Below, in pieces: positions 7,463-12,614 of a DNA stretch of 12,614 nt. Under the pieces are notes generated by a model that was not told the origin of the DNA, did no database searches, and saw nothing but the letters and a program-made list of their open reading frames with translations. Source of the stretch: Bacteroidales bacterium (GTDB lineage: Bacteria; Bacteroidota; Bacteroidia; Bacteroidales; PUMT01); contig SLOS01000306.1 in the NCBI GenBank assembly GCA_007132365.1, forward strand, positions 1 through 12,614, given 5' to 3'. Positions within the stretch are counted from its first letter, which is position 1. The number at the start of each line of letters is the position of its first letter. The translations under genes were made by a program, and so were the position numbers.

Positions 7463-7798
7463 TCACAGCCCCTCCTTGATCTCAAGCAACTGTCCCCTGA
7501 CATCCTTCAGAATTTTCACAAGCTCAAAATTCTTAATGGTATCCTCCCTGTTTTCCTTCAACTTTTTCTTCGCTCCCCTGAGGGTCATACCCCTTCCCTT
7601 GACCAGTTCATGGATAAGGTAAAAGTTATTTATGTCATCGATAGTAAAGAAACGGTTTCCCTTTTTGTTCTTCTTTGGTTTGATAATATCAAATTCCTTT
7701 TCCCAGTAACGTATAAGAGAGGTATTAACATTGAACATGTCGGCAATTTCACCGATGGAATAATAAAGCTTTTCAACTTTTTTCTCTTTGTAAGGCAC
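7463..7798 (-). CDS. MerR-family transcriptional regulator, small
   Basis: A 111-residue DNA-binding protein. Residues about 12-80 form a MerR-type winged helix: YYSIGEIADMFNVNTSLIRYWEKEF is helix-turn-helix 1, KNKKGNRFFTIDDINNFYLIHELVKGRGMTLRGAKKKL is the wing and second HTH. A short charged helix (about 85-111) follows and can serve for dimerisation. It contains no cysteine and no effector domain, so it is not a metal or redox sensor of the classical type; the ligand, if any, is unknown. Its start is 11 bases after the stop of the M23 peptidase gene, so both are probably read from the promoter upstream of the peptidase. The group resembles the short MerR proteins commonly found next to M23 peptidases in Bacteroidota, an association I recall rather than demonstrate here. 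Confidence 0.9.
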   Translation of the reverse strand: MPYKEKKVEKLYYSIGEIADMFNVNTSLIRYWEKEFDIIKPKKNKKGNRFFTIDDINNFYLIHELVKGRGMTLRGAKKKLKENREDTIKNFELVKILKDVRGQLLEIKEGL

Positions 7799-7809
7799 GG
7801 TGTAAAAGA

Positions 7810-8790
7810 TTAAATACCCATAAAAGACCCGCCCTGCATAGACATCTCAATCATCGCATCATACTCCCCGGGCGAAAGATCTCCGAAAAAATAGTTGATG
7901 GGATCAACGGGCCTGTTATTTCTCTGAACTTCATAATGCAAATGGGGTGCTGTAGAGGCTCCGGTATTTCCTACAAGACCTATCACATCACCACGCTTAA
8001 CTTCCTGCCCCTGCCTTACCAGCACCTTATCAAGGTGTGCATAAAGTGTTCTGTATCCGTAACCGTGATCAATAATAATATATGTCCCATAACCTCTCCG
8101 GGCCCTGGAATTAAATACACGGGCAACGACCCCGTTACCAGTGGCATATACATCTGTACCCACCGGTGCGGTAAAATCTATGCCGTCATGCTGCATGCGT
8201 ATCTTGTATATGGGATGAATGCGCATTCCGAAATATCCTCCTATCCGCCTTATGTCCCTTATGGCAACAGGCTGTACAGAGGGTATGCTTGCCAGCATAT
8301 CTTCTTTGTTAAGGGCCATATCTATCAGCTCATCATATGATGTGGATTGCACATAAAGCTGTTTTTTCAGAATATCCAGCCTCCTTGAAGTCTCAACAAT
8401 AATGCTGCTGTTATCATACCCCTCAAGATCGGCATAGCGGTTCACACCACCAAAACCGGCCGTCCTGATGGACTTGGGTATGGGATCGGAATTGAAAACT
8501 ACCCTGTATATATTATCATCGCGGTTCTGGATATCATCAAGCACGTAGTTTATATGGTCCAGTTGCTTGTTAAGTATTTCATACTGAAGACTCATTTTAT
8601 TCACCTCCCTCTTTAGTGCCTTCTCTTTGGGAAGATCAAAAAAATGGCTGAAAACAAGAAAATATATAACTGCAATAACAACTGTACCAGAAAAATATGT
8701 CAAAAAACTCAGTAGTTTATCCCTGAAAGTATGATTAATCTGATCATATTGGAGTGAATCCGGATTAAATCTGTATTTCTCTTTTGCCAT
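7810..8790 (-). CDS. Membrane-anchored M23 (LytM-type) metallopeptidase
   Basis: A 326-residue envelope protein predicted to cut peptide cross-links in peptidoglycan. A short cytoplasmic N-terminus is followed by one membrane segment (about residues 27-49), a coiled-coil region (about 55-90) and an M23 domain (about 185-300). The zinc and catalytic residues are intact: H201 and D205 in HDGIDF, H252 in LYAHLD, H283 and H285 in APHLHYEV. The enzyme is therefore probably active rather than an EnvC-like activator. A C-terminal tail of about 25 residues follows the domain. ATG at 8790 is chosen; the frame continues up to 8838, but that codon falls inside the predicted -7 promoter box, which rules out the longer form. 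It is divergent from alaS and heads a two-gene unit with the MerR-type regulator. Confidence 0.94.
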   Translation of the reverse strand: MAKEKYRFNPDSLQYDQINHTFRDKLLSFLTYFSGTVVIAVIYFLVFSHFFDLPKEKALKREVNKMSLQYEILNKQLDHINYVLDDIQNRDDNIYRVVFNSDPIPKSIRTAGFGGVNRYADLEGYDNSSIIVETSRRLDILKKQLYVQSTSYDELIDMALNKEDMLASIPSVQPVAIRDIRRIGGYFGMRIHPIYKIRMQHDGIDFTAPVGTDVYATGNGVVARVFNSRARRGYGTYIIIDHGYGYRTLYAHLDKVLVRQGQEVKRGDVIGLVGNTGASTAPHLHYEVQRNNRPVDPINYFFGDLSPGEYDAMIEMSMQGGSFMGI

Positions 8791-8835
8791 AATGCTGATT
8801 TTGAAAAATATAACTCGAATTTTTCTACTGAACAA

Positions 8836-8867
8836 CAAATCTAAATGAAATAAACTAATTTTACAAA
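8836..8867 (-). promoter_or_regulatory. Bacteroidota-type promoter for the M23 peptidase gene
   Basis: On the minus strand a -33 box TTTG (8867-8864) is followed, after a 20-base spacer, by TAGATTTG (8843-8836), an exact match to the -7 consensus TAnnTTTG of the Bacteroidota housekeeping sigma factor. Transcription should start near 8829-8832 and give a leader of about 40 bases before ATG 8790. Confidence 0.72.
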
Positions 8868-8939
8868 AAGATTTTTGATAAATATTTTATACAAATTAAT
8901 CAAAATAACATATTCCATCTCTTTATAAAGTAATATTTT
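8868..8939. other. AT-rich intergenic region between the divergent M23 and alaS promoters
   Basis: The 72 bases before alaS are very AT rich and should hold the alaS promoter and leader. A TTTG is present at 8874-8877, but no TAnnTTTG follows at the right spacing; the nearest candidate, TAATATTT at 8931-8938, abuts the start codon. No T-box-like or other structured leader can be made out in so short a stretch. Confidence 0.4.
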
Positions 8940-11555
8940 ATGAATTCCAATCATCTCAGAAACCTTTTTTTGGACTTTTTCAGCAAAAAGGATCATAAGA
9001 TAATGCCTTCAGCACCTATCGTTGTAAAGAACGATCCAAGCCTCATGTTTACCAATGCCGGGATGAACCAGTTCAAAGATTATTTCCTTGGCAACAGGCA
9101 GCCGGAACATCCCAGATTAGTCAACTCCCAGAAATGCCTGAGGGTATCGGGAAAACACAACGATCTTGAAGAAGTTGGTCACGACACCTATCATCACACC
9201 ATGTTTGAGATGCTTGGCAACTGGTCGTTCGGCGACTATTTCAAAGAAGAAGCCATCAAATGGTCATACGAATTCCTTGTAAAATTGTTACATATTCCAC
9301 CTGAACGGTTATATGCAACGGTTTTTGAAGGCAGTTCACAGGAGAACCTTGACACCGACAAAGAAGCAGCTGAGTGCTGGAAAAAATATCTTCCGGAGGA
9401 TCAGATTCTACTCGGGTCAAGAAAAGACAATTTCTGGGAAATGGGTGATACAGGGCCCTGCGGGCCATGCTCGGAGATCCATATTGACATTCGATCTGAA
9501 GAGGAACGAAAACTTAGCGGCGGAGCGGCTCTGGTCAATAAGGAGCACCCTCATGTAATTGAAATCTGGAACCTGGTTTTTATACAGTTCAACAGGAAAG
9601 CTGATGGCTCCCTTGAGGCACTTCCTTCAAGGCATGTCGATACAGGAATGGGGTTTGAGCGCCTTTGCATGGTTGTGCAAAATAAACAATCCAATTATGA
9701 AACAGATCTTTTCCTGCCACTGATAGAAGAAATTGCCAGATTAACCAAAATTTCATACGGATCAGACAGCCGCAGTGATATTGCAATGCGGGTTGTTGCA
9801 GACCATCTGCGTACCCTGGCTTTTTCAATTGCCGACGGGCAAATTCCTTCCAACAACAAAGCAGGGTATGTGATAAGACGCATTCTGCGCAGAGCAATAA
9901 GGTACGGATTCAGTTTTCTGGGGCAATCGGAACCATTTATCTTCAGACTTGTTCCGACACTCGTCAGGGTAATGGGAGAAGCATATCCGGAGCTCCAGGC
10001 TCAGCAGCAGTTTATTCAGAAGGTGATTGAAGAGGAAGAGAGTGCGTTCCTTCGAACGCTTGAGACCGGCATAAAGCTTCTTGACCAGATCATTGCCAGG
10101 TCAGATACTAAAAAAATAGATGGTAAAAGTGCCTTTGAACTTTATGACACCTATGGATTCCCCCCTGACCTGACAGAACTGATTTTGCGGGAGAAAGGAT
10201 ACTCACTCAACCAGGATGAATTCAAAAAGGAGATGGAAGCCCAGAAAACACGCTCCAGGCAGGATGCAAAAGTCGATGCCGGCGACTGGATCGTGTTGGG
10301 CAGCAACACCGGGGAAGAGTTTATCGGTTATGACCTGGTTGAAGCAGAAGTTGAAATAACCCGGTACCGGAAAATCAGGTCCAAAGGAAAGGAGTTGTAT
10401 CAACTGGTGTTTGACAAAACCCCTTTTTACGCTGAAAGCGGTGGCCAGATCGGAGATACCGGTGTGCTTGTAAATGGCAGCGAACGCATTAAGATAATTA
10501 ACACTCTGAAAGAAAATGAGCTGAATGTTCATATTACGGAAAAACTACCCTCCGGTACCCAAAAGAAATTCAGGGTGATAGTTGACCAGGAAAAAAGAAA
10601 TCTGACAGCCAACAACCATACCGCCACACACCTGCTTCATGATGCGCTCAGGGAAGTGCTCGGCATTCATGTTGAACAAAAGGGCTCACTGGTTCATTAC
10701 GACTACCTTCGTTTTGATTTTTCACATTTTCAGAAGCTCAGCGATGAAGAGATTGATAAACTGGAAAATACCGTGAACAAAAAGATCAGGGAAAATATAT
10801 CAAGGGAAGAAAACCGGAAGATCCCCATTAATGATGCAAAAGCTGCCGGAGCAATTTCCCTTTTCGGCGAAAAATATGGCAATGAGGTCCGCACGATCCG
10901 CTTTGGTAATTCAATAGAGCTTTGCGGCGGCACCCATGTTGATTCTACCGGGCAGATTGGTTTATTTAAAATTACCTCCGAGAGCGCTATTGCAGCGGGC
11001 ATAAGGAGGATAGAGGCCCTAACCGGGCCAAAGGCCGAGGAGTGGGTGAGTGATCAGATAAACAAACTGAAACAGATCAGATCCCTTCTGAAAAGCCCGG
11101 GCGATCCGGTTAAAATTATCGGTCAGCTTCAAAAGGAAAAAGCGTTGCTGGAAAAAAAAGTTGAATCGCTCGAACAGGAAGAAAGTAGCCGGATAAAACA
11201 ACAATTAAAGAAAAAGATTCAGAATACCGGGGGAATAAATATTATTACCGAAAAGGTGTTGGTTGGCAATGCCTCAACTTTAAAGAATCTGGCATTTCAG
11301 CTTAAAGGTGAGGTCGACAGTCTTTTCCTTGTCCTCGGTGCTGAAATTAAAGGTAAAGCCAGTCTGGCAATAGCTATTTCGGATAATATCGTAAAAGAAA
11401 AAGGGCTGAATGCAAGCGAAATAATACGTAATATATCACACCACATCAATGGCGGGGGTGGCGGACAACCATTTTTCGCAACTGCAGGGGGAAATAACCC
11501 TGAAGGGATAAATGAAGCGCTTAAAAAAGCATCTGAGGCTTTGCATAATCCGTAA
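8940..11555 (+). CDS. alaS: Alanine--tRNA ligase
   Basis: AlaRS activates alanine with ATP and charges tRNA-Ala; a built-in editing site removes mischarged serine and glycine. The 871-residue protein is full length (family about 875). The class II catalytic domain is at the N-terminus, with MFTNAGMNQFKDYFLG and HHTMFEMLGNWSFGDYF as motif 2-like segments and NFWEMGDTGPCGPCSEIH; motif 3 and the tRNA-recognition region follow (VDTGMGFERL, ADHLRTLAFSIADG, GYVIRRILRRAIRYG). The editing domain has its zinc-site residues H560 and H564 in NNHTATHLLH, with C662 and H666 in CGGTH. A coiled coil precedes the C-Ala domain, which ends with HINGGGGGQPFFATAGG. ATG at 8940 gives the family-typical start. It is divergent from the M23 gene and convergent with the YrbL-like gene. 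Confidence 0.99.
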   Translation: MNSNHLRNLFLDFFSKKDHKIMPSAPIVVKNDPSLMFTNAGMNQFKDYFLGNRQPEHPRLVNSQKCLRVSGKHNDLEEVGHDTYHHTMFEMLGNWSFGDYFKEEAIKWSYEFLVKLLHIPPERLYATVFEGSSQENLDTDKEAAECWKKYLPEDQILLGSRKDNFWEMGDTGPCGPCSEIHIDIRSEEERKLSGGAALVNKEHPHVIEIWNLVFIQFNRKADGSLEALPSRHVDTGMGFERLCMVVQNKQSNYETDLFLPLIEEIARLTKISYGSDSRSDIAMRVVADHLRTLAFSIADGQIPSNNKAGYVIRRILRRAIRYGFSFLGQSEPFIFRLVPTLVRVMGEAYPELQAQQQFIQKVIEEEESAFLRTLETGIKLLDQIIARSDTKKIDGKSAFELYDTYGFPPDLTELILREKGYSLNQDEFKKEMEAQKTRSRQDAKVDAGDWIVLGSNTGEEFIGYDLVEAEVEITRYRKIRSKGKELYQLVFDKTPFYAESGGQIGDTGVLVNGSERIKIINTLKENELNVHITEKLPSGTQKKFRVIVDQEKRNLTANNHTATHLLHDALREVLGIHVEQKGSLVHYDYLRFDFSHFQKLSDEEIDKLENTVNKKIRENISREENRKIPINDAKAAGAISLFGEKYGNEVRTIRFGNSIELCGGTHVDSTGQIGLFKITSESAIAAGIRRIEALTGPKAEEWVSDQINKLKQIRSLLKSPGDPVKIIGQLQKEKALLEKKVESLEQEESSRIKQQLKKKIQNTGGINIITEKVLVGNASTLKNLAFQLKGEVDSLFLVLGAEIKGKASLAIAISDNIVKEKGLNASEIIRNISHHINGGGGGQPFFATAGGNNPEGINEALKKASEALHNP

Positions 11556-11616
11556 TCTGCCCCGATATACACAATAGACCGCAAATTTCAGGTATAATGT
11601 AGTTGAGGTAAGTGCC

Positions 11617-12177
11617 TTAACCTTTGAATCTTCTTACAAATTTTTTTAACCTCCTGTGAAATTTTTTACGGCATTCAGATTCAAAAAGAAGGTTGACCTG
11701 CAACGGGTATGAATTCCAGCCCATACGTTTAAAGTCAATTATCACAGGGCGGTAAACTTTCTCTGACACTTTTTTAACAACCATATTATTGCCGTAATGG
11801 AAAATATCAAAAAGCCATAGCCTTTCCTTTTTCAATATCTCAACGATTGTTTCAACGTCCTTCCAGAAATATTCATTTGCTACCCTGCCATATTCAAGAA
11901 CCGTTTTGGAAAAGCTCCCGTCAAAATCTGTAATCCTTTCCATTATCAGCATATCATCCTTCAATTCAACATAGGAGGGAAAATATTCCCTTAACGTGAC
12001 TGGAAGGCATCTGTATAAATCATATTCCTCCCTGTTTACATTTCTTCTGTAAAACCTGTCTGCCCTTATCCAGAATATTTTTGGCCTGGGTTTTAATTTT
12101 TTTACAATAAGGTTTTGCCCTGCAACTGCATAACACTCCCTGTGGTGACCCTCAAATATCTTTTCAGCCAATTGCAT
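11617..12177 (-). CDS. YrbL-like protein with a kinase-related fold
   Basis: A 186-residue cytoplasmic protein resembling E. coli YrbL, whose gene belongs to the PhoP network. Shared features include GHHRECYAV near residues 10-18 (E. coli has GRHRKCYA) and the FDGS segment near 85-88. The layout is that of a minimal protein-kinase/aminoglycoside-kinase fold: a glycine-loop-like start, K26 in LIVKKL as candidate ATP-site lysine, E50/E51 as candidate helix C glutamates, D124 to N131 in FDIFHYGNNM as a catalytic-loop-like segment, and D148 in IIDFKRMG as a DFG-like aspartate. This suggests nucleotide binding, but no activity is known for the family, so no substrate is given. The C-terminus is very basic (KKFHRRLKKFVRRFKG). 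It starts 24 bases after the stop of the ChaN-like gene and is probably co-transcribed with it; it converges on alaS. Confidence 0.82.
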   Translation of the reverse strand: MQLAEKIFEGHHRECYAVAGQNLIVKKLKPRPKIFWIRADRFYRRNVNREEYDLYRCLPVTLREYFPSYVELKDDMLIMERITDFDGSFSKTVLEYGRVANEYFWKDVETIVEILKKERLWLFDIFHYGNNMVVKKVSEKVYRPVIIDFKRMGWNSYPLQVNLLFESECRKKFHRRLKKFVRRFKG

Positions 12178-12201
12178 ACATGAACATTTTAAAAACCGGT
12201 C

Positions 12202-12614
12202 TCAATAAGTTCTTGTCATATTTTCCGGAACCACAATGATATAATTTGCCCTGCCTATGGACTCATTATCAAGTTGACCCGGATTTTCCTGTGTTGTGGT
12301 TGCTATGGTAACTATATTGAGCTCCGGGTTATGCTGTTTAAGGTACCAGTAAATCCCTTCAAAATTATCTGAATGATAGGTGCCGTGAAAATGTATAAGA
12401 ATTTTTCCTGGAATCCACTCATTAATTATGAAATGTGCCATGGTGGCATCCTTAATAGCCTGGGCCATGGGCAGGTTTTCATTTGCATGTTCCATCCCAA
12501 CCCTGGTCATATCAAGCATTGCCTTATATCCGGGCAGATGCGGGTCATAGGCAATCGGAAGAGGGGCGATGTAATTTAAAGCCTTGTCTCCCAGCTTATC
12601 AAGCGCCTCAAAAC
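12202..12614 (-). CDS. ChaN-like (DUF399) protein, C-terminal part (5' end outside window)
   Basis: The frame is open from the right edge to a TGA stop at 12202-12204, giving about 137 residues; the ATG at 12519 is internal, because upstream residues (KALNYIAPLPIAYDPHLPGYKAM) continue the domain. The segments YDPHLPGYKAM, MAQAIKDATMAHFI, ILIHFHGTYHSDNFEGIYWYL and NIVTIATTTQENPGQL match the C-terminal half of the ChaN-like haem-binding (Tiki/TraB-like superfamily) domain. ChaN proteins are usually lipoproteins linked to iron or haem uptake, but the N-terminus that would show a lipobox is outside the window. In the Tiki superfamily some members are metalloproteases, so a peptidase role is an alternative. 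It precedes the YrbL-like gene by 24 bases. Confidence 0.78.
   Translation of the reverse strand, partial: FEALDKLGDKALNYIAPLPIAYDPHLPGYKAMLDMTRVGMEHANENLPMAQAIKDATMAHFIINEWIPGKILIHFHGTYHSDNFEGIYWYLKQHNPELNIVTIATTTQENPGQLDNESIGRANYIIVVPENMTRTY

Noticed and set aside
11606..11623. Short hairpin (AGGTAAG/CTTAACCT) at the end of the YrbL-like gene
   Set aside because: The stem has a bulge, the loop is three bases, it overlaps the last codons and has no proper T run on either side.

Overview
The window is a 12.6 kb chromosomal segment from a member of the Bacteroidota, most likely the Bacteroidales or a related order. Evidence for this is a type IX secretion pair (porU-porV), a urocanate hydratase of the long (about 670-residue) form, a promoter matching the Bacteroidota TTTG/TAnnTTTG consensus, starts without clear Shine-Dalgarno sequences, and an acid-rich lipoprotein export signal. 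Base composition looks moderate and even across the genes, and no mobile element, phage gene, tRNA, rRNA or CRISPR array was seen. All genes are intact except the two cut by the window ends. No gene-free stretch exceeds about 150 bases.

Layout. Bases 1-2455 (+): the end of porU, then porV, then ispF, with porV and ispF only 28 bases apart. Bases 2544-2909 (+): a small CoA-binding (Rossmann) protein. Bases 2974-7343 (-): a run transcribed leftward, reading Nif3-like metal protein, coiled-coil zinc-ribbon protein, hutU and a small lipoprotein. Bases 7463-8790 (-): a membrane-anchored M23 peptidase followed by a small MerR-type regulator, with a well-formed promoter upstream and a hairpin terminator downstream. 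Bases 8940-11555 (+): alaS, divergent from the M23 gene. Bases 11617-12614 (-): a YrbL-like kinase-fold protein preceded by a ChaN-like gene whose start lies outside the window.

How the genes relate. PorU and PorV work together at the outer membrane: PorV delivers T9SS cargo and PorU removes the C-terminal signal and attaches the cargo to the cell surface. IspF makes an isoprenoid precursor by the MEP pathway and is probably just a co-transcribed housekeeping neighbour. The Nif3-like and zinc-ribbon proteins are 6 bases apart and look co-translated. HutU performs the second step of histidine degradation, but no other hut gene is in view. The M23 peptidase and MerR protein form a two-gene unit. 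The ChaN-like and YrbL-like genes are 24 bases apart and look like an operon.

I do not see a convincing undescribed system here. The most open questions concern the YrbL/ChaN pair, the lipoprotein behind an isolated hutU, and the Nif3/zinc-ribbon pair.
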